Part shown: positions 15,480 to 22,813 of the stretch, piece after piece
Position numbering within the stretch: position 1 is the stretch's first letter
How the letters are laid out: each line of letters starts with the position of its first letter
Assembly: GCA_030628905.1 (NCBI GenBank)
Contig: DAOVQB010000058.1
Coordinates: forward strand, 1-22,959
Length of the DNA stretch: 22,959 nucleotides
Origin: DAOVQB01 sp023128935
GTDB lineage: Bacteria > Eisenbacteria > RBG-16-71-46 > CAIMUX01 > WJJG01
Reading direction: 5' to 3'
Position numbers and translations under genes: made by a program
The notes under the pieces: generated by a model
Databases searched by the model: none
What the model was told of the DNA's origin: nothing
The model's input: only the letters and a program-made list of their open reading frames with translations

Positions 15480-16865
15480 TCACTTGCTGGCTTGCGCCCC
15501 GCCAGCTAATGATCCGCCGGCCTGCGATCCACCACCGCATGACTCGCCCAGCGAAGGCTCGCCAGCTCGCAGAAGCTCGCACATGATGAGGGCCGGGGGC
15601 TGCGTTCCCAAATCGATGCCTTGCAGGCTCTGGGAAACCACACCGGCCGAAGCCAGATCCGCAGACCAACCGCTCACCGAGATCAAGGCCCGATTCCCGA
15701 GGAGGAAGACAAAATCGTTTGCTGTATCGATATCCTTCTTCAGGACGACCTGCCTGATGAAACGCCCTTCGGCGTCGAACACATCCAGGATATCCGCTAT
15801 GCCCGGTGGCAGCTTGTCCCACCCGCGACTGGTCTCCACCCACAGCGAGCCGTCATCTCGCGCATATAACCTTGTGATATTGCGCTCGAAGTCCATGATG
15901 CGGAGATCTAGGTTCTTGACCCTCCGGTAGTGGTTCCTCCAATAGGCTTGCATGTCAGCGATCTCTTCCTTCGTGCGGCGGACGGCCTCATATTCTCGCT
16001 CGATCACCATCCTGAGTCTGCCGGCCGGATCGAAGGCGTGGATGCTGTATTCGGAACGTCGTGGGGAAATGAATGTGGAGCCATCCCTTGCCACCGCGAG
16101 AGTTCCAACCGTCTCGGTTTCTTCCTCATCCCATATGTAGGGTTCTCCCCTGGTGAGGCTCCACGAACGCTTGAAGAGGTCCACTGCGCTCCTGCCCGAT
16201 TTGTCGTAGATCCCAGCTAGGCATTCCCATGTCCTGGTCAACCCAACGCGACTCCGGCGCCTGAGTGACAAGAGATATCCCAATGGGCAGGGAGTGGCAT
16301 CCACTAGAGTGTACCAACCGTATCCGGTCATGTCGGGGCTCCACTCGCCCACCGGGAGTCCCTGAAGCGTGAAGAATAGCATGCTCTTGATATCTGCGAC
16401 GCCTAGTGTGCCGTCTTTCGTGATAAACACTCCAGCTGGATCAAAGAGGTCCCCAGGTCCTTGTCCTTTTTGGCCAATTGAGCGCAAATATTCCCCATTC
16501 GGCGAGATCACGTGTACTGTGACGAGCTGCGCGTCAAGGACGTACAGATTCCCCGTCCCATCCTCCGCCAGATCATCGATGGTCCCGAACATCAGCTGTC
16601 CATCTTGATCCTCGCTCTCAAGCCGCCAGAGTTCACGCAGTTCATAGACCTCGGGTGGACCAAGTGGCTCGGCGGGATTCATCACGTGGAGAACGCTGTC
16701 CTTCATGACCTGCTTGCCGGTCCATTCGGCAACGGCACACGGCACCAGGAGCAGGGCGGTGATGGCGAAGTACAAGCATAGAATCGGAGCCTGAGGAGCC
16801 AGGGGCGACGGACCTGGGGAGAGAGAGCATGTATAGGGATCACGGCGAGAAGGAAAGTTCGTCAT
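15480..16865 (-). CDS. Exported six-bladed beta-propeller protein
   Basis: The N-terminus has a long polar stretch followed by a hydrophobic run and a signal-peptidase site after AVA (LCLYFAITALLLVPCAVA, then EW), so the 461-residue protein is exported. The body has the repeated blade pattern of 6-bladed (NHL/DUF5128-like) propellers: DLAEDGTGNLYVLDAQLVTV, HVISPNGEYLRSIGQKGQGPG, FITKDGTLGVADI, AVARDGSTFISPRRSEYSI, HAFDPAGRLRMVIE, YARDDGSLWVETSRGWD. GQGPGDLFDPAGV is the typical inter-blade turn. The C-terminus is a Gly/Ser/Ala-rich tail with one cysteine. I chose ATG 16865 because GGAAGGGGG lies just upstream; the TTG at 16880 lacks this. It is followed by the small exported protein after 184 bp and may share its transcript. 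Propellers of this type usually bind ligands or partner proteins; the partner here is unknown. Confidence 0.82.
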   Translation of the reverse strand: MTNFPSRRDPYTCSLSPGPSPLAPQAPILCLYFAITALLLVPCAVAEWTGKQVMKDSVLHVMNPAEPLGPPEVYELRELWRLESEDQDGQLMFGTIDDLAEDGTGNLYVLDAQLVTVHVISPNGEYLRSIGQKGQGPGDLFDPAGVFITKDGTLGVADIKSMLFFTLQGLPVGEWSPDMTGYGWYTLVDATPCPLGYLLSLRRRSRVGLTRTWECLAGIYDKSGRSAVDLFKRSWSLTRGEPYIWDEEETETVGTLAVARDGSTFISPRRSEYSIHAFDPAGRLRMVIEREYEAVRRTKEEIADMQAYWRNHYRRVKNLDLRIMDFERNITRLYARDDGSLWVETSRGWDKLPPGIADILDVFDAEGRFIRQVVLKKDIDTANDFVFLLGNRALISVSGWSADLASAGVVSQSLQGIDLGTQPPALIMCELLRAGEPSLGESCGGGSQAGGSLAGGAQASK

Positions 16866-16938
16866 GCGACCCCCTTCCAAAAACGCACGCTAGAAGCATG
16901 ATCATAGACTGGGCAGTTCACTATCCTACGCGGCACCA

Positions 16939-16967
16939 AAAATACCGCGCGTTCGAGAGTCGCGCAA
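16939..16967 (-). promoter_or_regulatory. Possible sigma-70 promoter for the propeller gene
   Basis: On the minus strand TTGCGC (16967-16962) is followed after 17 bp by TATTTT (16944-16939). The -10 has four of six consensus bases and the -35 three. The spacer contains a dyad, GCGCG...CGCGC. Start point would be about 67 bases before ATG 16865. Confidence 0.3.
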
Positions 16968-16980
16968 GGTAAAAGTGTGG

Positions 16981-17025
16981 CGGCAAGCAAGACACATCTC
17001 CGGTGCCTCTACTGCGAGGTTGCCG
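16981..17025. promoter_or_regulatory. Nested inverted repeats abutting the tup promoter
   Basis: CGGCAA (16981-16986) and TTGCCG (17020-17025) are perfect inverted arms 33 bp apart; inside them CCTC (17006-17009) pairs with GAGG (17016-17019). The right arm ends at the base before the -35 of the tupA promoter. It could be an activator or repressor site for the tup genes, or a structured leader of the divergent propeller transcript. Confidence 0.35.
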
Positions 17026-17054
17026 TTGACGGAGCGGCGGGCAGCACCTAGAAT
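17026..17054 (+). promoter_or_regulatory. Sigma-70 promoter of the tungstate transport operon
   Basis: TTGACG (17026-17031) and TAGAAT (17049-17054) each match five of six consensus bases with the ideal 17-bp spacing. Transcription would begin near 17061, giving a leader of about 95 nt before tupA. Confidence 0.7.
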
Positions 17055-17079
17055 CCTGCCCCTAAGGACATAATTCTCT

Positions 17080-17094
17080 CCCATCCAGGATGGG
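17080..17094. promoter_or_regulatory. Perfect 15-bp palindrome in the tup leader, candidate operator
   Basis: CCCATCC-A-GGATGGG (17080-17094) lies about 20-34 bases after the predicted start point, a position where a bound repressor would block transcription. As RNA it could form a five-pair hairpin. It does not look like the known ModE box. Confidence 0.45.
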
Positions 17095-17155
17095 CCGACC
17101 CGCGCGGCGCCTTGCAGTCCGCCAGGCGAAGGAAAGCCAGACAAGGAGGGTTACT

Positions 17156-17992
17156 GTGAGACTGAATTTATCCTCGTTCACGCTGTTCCTGCATTTGTCG
17201 CTGTTGGGGCTGGTGCTGCTGACGGCGGGTTGCGGGGGTGGTGAGCGGGCCGATCAGCTTGTCATCAGGATGGCGACCACGACTAGCACGGCAAACAGCG
17301 GCCTTCTCGATCATCTGCTGCCCGAATTCCAGAAAGACACAGGCATCCGGGTCGAGTACCTCGCAATGGGCACGGGCAGGGCCATCAAACATGGCAGGAA
17401 CGGGGAAGTGGACGTGATTCTTGTCCACGCGCCACCCGCCGAGGAGAAGTTCGTGCAGGACGGCTTCGGGGTGAAGCGCATACCGGTTATGTGGAATGAC
17501 TTCATCATCCTCGGGCCGCCTGACGATCCGGCCTCGATCAGTGGAAGCAGAGACGCGGCGGCCGCCCTTGCCCGCATCAGTGAGTCCCGGAAGCCATTCA
17601 TCTCGCGGGGAGACGACTCAGGTACGCACAAGAAGGAGAAGCGGCTCTGGGAACTGGCGGGCATCAATCCCGCGGGGGAATGGTATGTTGAAGCGGGCCA
17701 GGGCATGGGTGCTTGCCTGGCTATGGCGAACGACAAGCTTGCCTATGTTCTGACTGACCGCGGCACCTATCTATCCATGCTGGAGAAGCTGGATCTCGCC
17801 GTGGTCTTTGAGGGCGACTCCGCGCTGATGAACCCCTATGCGATCATAGCCGTGAATCCGAAGAGGTACCCGGATGTCAAATACAAAGAGGTTCAACGTC
17901 TCATCGAGTGGTTCACATCACAGCGGGCGAAGTCACTGATCACCGACTTTCGGGTCAACGGCGAGCAACTGTTCCATCTCTTCGACGAGTAG
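17156..17992 (+). CDS. tupA: Tungstate ABC transporter substrate-binding lipoprotein TupA
   Basis: This is a periplasmic or membrane-tethered binding protein that captures tungstate (possibly molybdate) for uptake, supplying cofactor for molybdopterin or tungstopterin enzymes. The N-terminus has a signal sequence ending in LTAGC with C26 as the likely lipid-bearing cysteine. Mature TupA hallmarks are TTTSTANSGLLDHLLPEF (from residue 41), whose TTTS contacts the oxyanion, GTGRAIKHGRNGEVDVILVH, WNDFIILGP, and the highly conserved SRGDDSGTHKKE (150-161). GTG 17156 is chosen as start because AAGGAGGG (17143-17150) is directly upstream and the signal sequence follows; the ATG at 17090 lies inside the leader palindrome. 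tupB follows after 160 bp that hold a direct repeat. Confidence 0.93.
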   Translation: MRLNLSSFTLFLHLSLLGLVLLTAGCGGGERADQLVIRMATTTSTANSGLLDHLLPEFQKDTGIRVEYLAMGTGRAIKHGRNGEVDVILVHAPPAEEKFVQDGFGVKRIPVMWNDFIILGPPDDPASISGSRDAAAALARISESRKPFISRGDDSGTHKKEKRLWELAGINPAGEWYVEAGQGMGACLAMANDKLAYVLTDRGTYLSMLEKLDLAVVFEGDSALMNPYAIIAVNPKRYPDVKYKEVQRLIEWFTSQRAKSLITDFRVNGEQLFHLFDE

Positions 17993-17997
17993 AAACG

Positions 17998-18058
17998 CCT
18001 AGCCGGACACATGGCCAGGGGAATCTGCCTAGCTGGGCAACCTAGCCAGGGGAATCTG
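17998..18058. repeat. Two direct repeats of 30/31 bp between tupA and tupB
   Basis: Copies at 17998-18027 and 18028-18058 both begin CCTAGC and end GCCAGGGGAATCTG (the last 14 bases identical); a partial third copy (ATGGTTGGGCAG) follows. The array starts five bases after the tupA stop and expands the operon gap to 160 bp. Confidence 0.8.
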
Positions 18059-18152
18059 TATGGTTGGGCAGCTCCCCCTGGAGTGGAATGCCCATCGGTT
18101 TGAATGAGAGGCAACAGCGGACAAGGCTTGCGGGGAAGCGAGGACGGGGACC

Positions 18153-18851
18153 ATGGGATTCCTCCTCCAGAGTTTGTGTGACGCGATCCAGTTGATCCTG
18201 CGTCTGGACCACGAGCTGCTTGGGGCGCTGTCAACCACACTGAGGGTCTCAATCAGCTCGACCGCGATCGCGTCGGCGATCGCACTTCCTCTCGGCTTCC
18301 TGATGGCCCTACGCGAATTCCCGGGGAAGCGCATTGTTCTGGGTTTCCTCAGGACAGCCCTCGCCCTACCGACTGTTGTCGTCGGGCTGTTCGTCTATGC
18401 CTTCATCACCCGCCACGGCCCTTTGGGAAACATGCAGCTTCTCTTTACCCAGACGGCGATTGTGATCGGCCAAGTGCTCCTGATCATTCCCCTGATTACA
18501 GCGCTCGTGCATTCCGCGCTGCAGGAGGGCGTGCGCGTCGTCTACGAAGAGGCCACGCTCCTTGGGGCTTCACCATTCGAGGCTTCTTGGAAAGTGCTGG
18601 TCGAGGCACGCCTGGCCGTCGTTACGGCGCTCATGACCGGGTTTGGACGAGTGGTATCCGAGGTGGGTGTTTCCCTGCTGCTGGGTGGCAATATCCGGGG
18701 CCTGACCCGGACCATCACAACGGCCATCACACTCGAAACCAGCCAAGGGAGCTTCTCGGTCGCCTTTGCCCTGGGAGTGATCCTGCTGTCGCTGGTACTC
18801 CTGGTCAATCTCGTGATCCAGGCGACTAGCAGCCGGAGCGAAGCGGTGTAG
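18153..18851 (+). CDS. tupB: Tungstate ABC transporter permease TupB
   Basis: This integral inner-membrane protein of 232 aa forms the channel for tungstate delivered by TupA. About five to six hydrophobic segments are visible (for example IALPLGFLMALREF, TALALPTVVVGLFVYAFI, TAIVIGQVLLIIPLITALV, VAFALGVILLSLVLLVNLVI). The ABC permease coupling motif appears as YEEATLLGASPFEASWKVLVEARL, followed by GFGRVVSEVGVSLLLGGNI, which is very similar across TupB/ModB-type permeases. GAGGA (18140-18144) lies eight bases before the ATG. No ATPase gene follows, so the transporter must borrow TupC from elsewhere or be non-functional. Confidence 0.92.
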   Translation: MGFLLQSLCDAIQLILRLDHELLGALSTTLRVSISSTAIASAIALPLGFLMALREFPGKRIVLGFLRTALALPTVVVGLFVYAFITRHGPLGNMQLLFTQTAIVIGQVLLIIPLITALVHSALQEGVRVVYEEATLLGASPFEASWKVLVEARLAVVTALMTGFGRVVSEVGVSLLLGGNIRGLTRTITTAITLETSQGSFSVAFALGVILLSLVLLVNLVIQATSSRSEAV

Positions 18852-19000
18852 CGCAACGGAGCGTAGCGTAGAAGGGTGCATCATGGGAGCCTGCAACGCT
18901 GGCCAGCTTGCCGCACAATCGTATTGCACATGCGCTGCGTGGCATGCCGGTTCGCGAGGACCGCTTGCGGATGACTCCTTAGCCCTCGGGAGGTCGACTC

Positions 19001-19361
19001 ATGTTTCGCATCTTGGCTGTTTCGCTCCTGATGGTCTTGGGCTGGACATGGACCACCTCAGCCTGCGCCCGAGATTCCGACCAGCTCGAGATCGGCATGA
19101 ACTCATCCGGTCCACGCGACTGGGGCAGCGAATGGCCCCTCGTCAATATCATGAAACTCTCCCGCACCTGGATCACGCACAATGCTATCTGGATTTCGGG
19201 TGGCGAGAACGCTTGGGACACAGGTCTGCTGGACCAGATTCCGTGTGACGAGCACGGCTACCCACTGGTGCTACGAGCACGGTGATCAGGGCACGCCGTG
19301 GCCCGAGCGTATCGTACCGTTCATTCAGAACACCTTTGACCTGCTGATTAAGACAGCGTGA
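19001..19361 (+). pseudogene. Decayed exported-protein gene with a frameshift
   Basis: A good ribosome site (GGGAGG, 18988-18993) precedes ATG 19001 and a signal peptide (MFRILAVSLLMVLGWTWTTSACA). The mature part begins EIGMNSSGPRDWGSEWPLVNIM, KLSRTWITHN, ENAWDTGLLDQIPCDEHGYPL, which resembles the start of large secreted proteins of planctomycete and FCB-type bacteria that I would expect to run for several hundred residues. The frame ends at 19285 after 94 residues. In a different frame a further 33 codons (19263-19361, HWCYEHGDQGTPWPERIVPF, IQNTFDLLIKTA) read like the C-terminal end of another protein. The simplest reading is an internal deletion joining the start of one gene to the end of the same or another gene. 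A real short secreted protein of 94 aa is the alternative. Confidence 0.5.
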
Positions 19362-19769
19362 AACCCAGCACCTGATCGGCTACAACTAGAACTCCAGCTA
19401 ACGAAAATTGGGATTTCCGGCTTTTTTGGCTATCGGGCAAGCTATCTGACTTCTTCTGGCAGGACAGGTTAGATGGTCCCGGGGGCCACGGCGGTGTCGA
19501 CGAATCCCACCAGGGACGGTCCGGACAGCTCCCCAGATGGGTGATTGTGGCTGCCTCGACATTGATCTGCGGAAGAGGTCGGACCCCTGCGAGCCTTCAA
19601 TCTAGGAGGGGGCGAAAACGGCGTGGGAGACACGGTCTACGTCTACAACGTCAACTGCCCGGAAGAGTAACGCGCCGGAGAGGCCAAGCAGGTGCCAAGG
19701 TTGAACTGGGCAGGAGTGCTACATCCATGATACTGTAGCATGACAGCTCAGGTAGAAGGGAGGCCAGCA
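19362..19769 (+). other. Non-coding interval with a further gene remnant
   Basis: No intact gene is visible. The stretch 19566-19670 reads SAEEVGPLRAFNLGGGENG, VGDTVYVYNVNCPEE then stop, without any start codon upstream (TGA at 19563), so it looks like the last part of a lost secreted-protein gene. A short AAAT-TGGG-ATTT dyad followed by six T residues (19422-19427) is too weak to call a terminator. The ribosome site of the next gene (GGGAGG, 19758-19763) closes the interval. Confidence 0.4.
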
Positions 19770-21383
19770 GTGCGGTACTTCTTCTTGATCTTATTCGTCG
19801 CCCTGCCTAGGCCACTCTTTGCGACCACCCTTCATGTTCCTTCGCAATACCCTACGATCCAGTCAGGCCTCGATGCTGCCTCCCTCGGAGATTCGGTACT
19901 CGTGGCCTGCGGCACCTACTACGAGCACGACATCCTCATGAAGTCGGGCATCGTTCTGCTCAGCGAGTCCGGCACAACTGACAGCTCATGCGTGACCATC
20001 AACGCGCAGCAGCTCGGTAGGGTGTTCTACTGTATGAACGTCGACAACACCACGACGATCGAGGGGTTCATCATCACTGGCGGCGTGACCGACGACGGAG
20101 CAGGTCTGGTTTGCTACGACTCTTCCCCCACCCTGGTGGGCTGCACGTTCACCGGCAATGAGGCCTGGGATTGGGGTGCCGGCATGGCCTGCTACCAGGG
20201 CTGCTCACCCACGATCATGAACTGCACATTCTTCGGCAACCAAGCTCCCTACGGTGCCGGCATGGCTTGCTGGGACTACGACCCCACCCCTGCCAAGATC
20301 ATTGATTGTGTCTTCACGCGCAACACGGCCGAATGGGCCGGGGGCGCCATGGACTGCCCGCACTCCTCTCCGCTCATTGTCAATTGCGTGTTCTCAGAGA
20401 ACTCGGCTGGGGGTTGTGGCGGAGGGATCAGTTGCTGGCAGGGCAGTTCTCCCACGCTGACCAATTGCAGCTTCTCCGGCAACTGGGCCGATTGGGGAGG
20501 TGGCATGGTCTGCGAACACGACTCCGCGCCCACGCTCACAGGCTGCAGCTTCTTCGGCAACTCAGCCAACCGCGGCGGCGGGCTGGATTGCCGGGACCAC
20601 TCCTCGGCAATCATCATGGAGTGCACGTTCGTTGCCAATTCGGCCCCTCGGGGCGGCGGCGTGCGTTGCTACTACTCGTCCCACTCCAGATTTACCAACT
20701 GCACGTTCTCCGGCAACTCGGCCCAGATCTGTGGCGGCGGGTTGTACTGTCAACGCAGCTCTTCTCCAACGCTGGAGAACACGATCATCGCCTTCAGCAT
20801 GGAAGGAGAGGCTGTTTGCTGTGACTACACCAGCGGGGCGACACTCACCTGCTGTGACGTCTATGGCAACCAAGGGGGTGATTGGGTCGGATACATCGAA
20901 CCGCAGTTCGGTATAGAGGGAAACATCTCGGAGGACCCGCTGTTCTGCGGCGAGGCGAATCCCGAAACGCCCTACACGCTGCAGAGCGATTCACCCTGTG
21001 CTCCGTTCTCGCCGCCGAATCCGGAATGCGGCCTGATCGGTGCCTGGCCGGTGGGGTGCGACCCTTCGGCCGTTGACGACCACCTACTTGTCTGGGAGAA
21101 CTTGCACTTGGCACCGAACGTCCCCAATCCCTTTGGTTCAACGACAAGAATCAATTACCGCATCCCCTGTGAGGCGGGGTCCACGCCTGTGATCTTGTGC
21201 ATATACGACTCCGCAGGCCGCCTCGTCCGGAATCTTGTTGAAGCCCCGCAGCCCGCTGGCACCCACACCGTTTCCTGGGATGGGCGTGACGACAAGGGGA
21301 GAACCGTTCAGGGGGGAATCTACTTCTGTCAGCTCAGGCACAGCGAGCGAACGGGAACGAGGCGCATGTTGTTAATCCGATAG
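19770..21383 (+). CDS. Secreted cysteine-rich right-handed parallel beta-helix protein
   Basis: Starting at GTG 19770 (GGGAGG six bases upstream) the 537-residue protein opens directly with a signal peptide (MRYFFLILFVALPRPLFA). The ATG at 19740 has no ribosome site. A pectin-lyase-like entry follows (HVPSQYPTIQSGLDAASLGDSVLVACGTYYE). Then come about nine helix turns of 24-29 residues with the pattern GGGMxCxxxSSPTLxxCTFxGNxA (about 20095-20800), each turn with two cysteines and an asparagine. The last 90 residues are a FlgD-Ig/T9SS-like C-terminal domain (APNVPNPFGSTTRINYRI, DSAGRLVRNL, GGIYFCQLRH), matching the tail of the protein at the start of the window. Such helices bind or cleave polysaccharide or act as surface scaffolds; I see no catalytic motif. 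It stands alone, followed by a hairpin. Confidence 0.9.
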   Translation: MRYFFLILFVALPRPLFATTLHVPSQYPTIQSGLDAASLGDSVLVACGTYYEHDILMKSGIVLLSESGTTDSSCVTINAQQLGRVFYCMNVDNTTTIEGFIITGGVTDDGAGLVCYDSSPTLVGCTFTGNEAWDWGAGMACYQGCSPTIMNCTFFGNQAPYGAGMACWDYDPTPAKIIDCVFTRNTAEWAGGAMDCPHSSPLIVNCVFSENSAGGCGGGISCWQGSSPTLTNCSFSGNWADWGGGMVCEHDSAPTLTGCSFFGNSANRGGGLDCRDHSSAIIMECTFVANSAPRGGGVRCYYSSHSRFTNCTFSGNSAQICGGGLYCQRSSSPTLENTIIAFSMEGEAVCCDYTSGATLTCCDVYGNQGGDWVGYIEPQFGIEGNISEDPLFCGEANPETPYTLQSDSPCAPFSPPNPECGLIGAWPVGCDPSAVDDHLLVWENLHLAPNVPNPFGSTTRINYRIPCEAGSTPVILCIYDSAGRLVRNLVEAPQPAGTHTVSWDGRDDKGRTVQGGIYFCQLRHSERTGTRRMLLIR

Positions 21384-21394
21384 ATCCTATGCTG

Positions 21395-21425
21395 GCCTGA
21401 AAGATGGGTCAGGCGGGTTGCTTTT
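21395..21425 (+). terminator. Probable terminator after the beta-helix gene
   Basis: GCCTGA (21395-21400) pairs perfectly with TCAGGC (21409-21414) across an eight-base loop, followed by GGGTTGCTTTT. The T-run is short. The rest of the gap to 21599 shows nothing else I can identify. Confidence 0.45.
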
Positions 21426-21599
21426 GGTAAGCTCCTTCACACTTTCGCTGGGTTGTACACCTCCTCGGATCTCCGCATCGAGAGGATGATCGATGCGATC
21501 TGGCGGGCAATGCTCAACACACCCGGCGGCCACCCGTTTTCTGGAGCATCTCTTCCCGCGCCGCGTGGCGGAGCTAGTCTAGGGATCTGCTCCCGCAGA

Positions 21600-22754
21600 T
21601 CATGGAAGCGGCTGGAATCCAGGCCTGAGGAGCGGCAAGAACTCACTGCAGGGCAGACAGAGTACGTCCCCCCTCTGAAGGCGATCCTCACCACGATAGA
21701 GAAGACAGATCCTACTCTCGGGGTAGTCCTGTTTGAACGCTCGCAGGGATCTCAGGTCCTGCGAGTGAATGCGCGCCGAGTTCTTCACCTCAAACGCGAA
21801 GAGACCGCCCGGGCCGTAGACCACGAAATCCACCTCCACCCCTGATCGCGTGCGCCAGAAGTGCAAGGACCAGTCGTCATCTGAACCGGCGATCCAGGCG
21901 CGAAGATGCTGCCCGATCAGACCTTCAAGGGCATGGCGCTCCATTTCTTCCGGACAATCCAGGGGACCTCTGGGGCACAGGGATCTGTAGACCCCTGCAT
22001 CGAACAGGTAGAGCTTTGGATGAACAACCAGAGCCCGTTGGGCGCGTTTAGTAAAGACCTCCAGGCGATAGGCGAGCAATAAGTCCTGCAGAATCTCGAC
22101 GTATCCCTCCACAACCTTTCGTTCCACTTGGCACTCGCGGGCGACATTGCTGACATTCAAGACGGATGCATGCGAGAAGCTCACCGCCTCAAGGAATCTG
22201 GAAAAGCCGCCAATGTTACGAACCAGACCCTCTGTCTGAACCTCCTCCCGCAAGTAGAGGGCGGCATAGGTTCGCAAAATCCGCTCTGGATCAGGGGCGT
22301 CCAGAACGATCGGAAGCATGCCGAGCCGCAGAGCCCGGTCGAGACGGAAGTGCTCACCCAGTTCTGCGGCGATGAACGGGTGTAGTGAGCACAACCGGGC
22401 GCGCCCCGCCAGGAGGTCAACAGCGGCGCGTTTCAGTTTGCGCGAACTCGAACTGGTGAGAACGAACTGCCACCCGCGCTTCATCTCGATGAGGGCGTGG
22501 ACGAGATCCAGTAGCTGGGGCAACTTTTGGATCTCATCGATCACAATGGTCGTCTGCTCCGGTTCGGCGAGGAGGAGCTCCCGAAGGTGCTCCGGGCGAG
22601 CGGAGAACGTCCGGAATGTCTCGGGCTGCAGCAGGTCGATATATAGAGCGCGCGCGAAGCGTTGCCTCACCAATGTCGACTTCCCGGTACCGCGCGGCCC
22701 GAAAAGGAAAAAGCTCACCTCCGGGGGCACGAAAAATCGGTCAATTGATTCCAT
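21600..22754 (-). CDS. AAA ATPase with C-terminal DUF4143 (AAA_14 family)
   Basis: A cytoplasmic P-loop ATPase of 384 aa. Walker A is GPRGTGKS (19-26), Walker B TTIVIDEIQKLP (D73/E74), followed by QFVLTSSSSRKLKR where most relatives read LTGSS. The C-terminal half is DUF4143-like. It includes a winged-helix-like region (NVSNVARECQVERKVVEGYVEILQDLLL) and an ending GVEVDFVVYGPGGLFAFEVKNS, which fits a PD-(D/E)XK-type fold (E, D, then ExK). Families like this are abundant in FCB bacteria and archaea; their role is unclear, with suggested links to DNA or toxin-antitoxin-like functions. ATG 22754 is preferred because GAGG lies six bases upstream and a promoter ends just before it; the frame stays open to 22931 but that part would lie outside the transcript. 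Confidence 0.9.
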   Translation of the reverse strand: MESIDRFFVPPEVSFFLFGPRGTGKSTLVRQRFARALYIDLLQPETFRTFSARPEHLRELLLAEPEQTTIVIDEIQKLPQLLDLVHALIEMKRGWQFVLTSSSSRKLKRAAVDLLAGRARLCSLHPFIAAELGEHFRLDRALRLGMLPIVLDAPDPERILRTYAALYLREEVQTEGLVRNIGGFSRFLEAVSFSHASVLNVSNVARECQVERKVVEGYVEILQDLLLAYRLEVFTKRAQRALVVHPKLYLFDAGVYRSLCPRGPLDCPEEMERHALEGLIGQHLRAWIAGSDDDWSLHFWRTRSGVEVDFVVYGPGGLFAFEVKNSARIHSQDLRSLRAFKQDYPESRICLLYRGEDRLQRGDVLCLPCSEFLPLLRPGFQPLP

Positions 22755-22784
22755 TTTGCGCCTCAATTTGGAATGATATGCTCC

Positions 22785-22813
22785 ATAATTGCGTGTTCTG
22801 AGAGCGGCGTCAA
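22785..22813 (-). promoter_or_regulatory. Sigma-70 promoter of the AAA/DUF4143 gene
   Basis: On the minus strand TTGACG (22813-22808) is followed after exactly 17 bp by AATTAT (22790-22785), with five and four consensus matches. Predicted start point is near 22778, 24 bases before ATG 22754, which supports that start codon. Confidence 0.55.

Noticed and set aside
16913..16926. GG-N10-GC on the minus strand, well placed before the propeller gene
   Set aside because: Only the invariant pairs match; the -24 reads AGGATAG and the -12 CTGC, so it is not distinguishable from chance.
17055..17155. Moco/Tuco riboswitch in the tupA leader
   Set aside because: The leader is about 95 nt with some dyads, but I cannot match the conserved motif by eye; left as a check.
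18937..18953. TGGCATGCCGGTTCGC, resembling a sigma-54 promoter
   Set aside because: The spacing between GG and GC is 11, and no activator site or intact gene follows closely.
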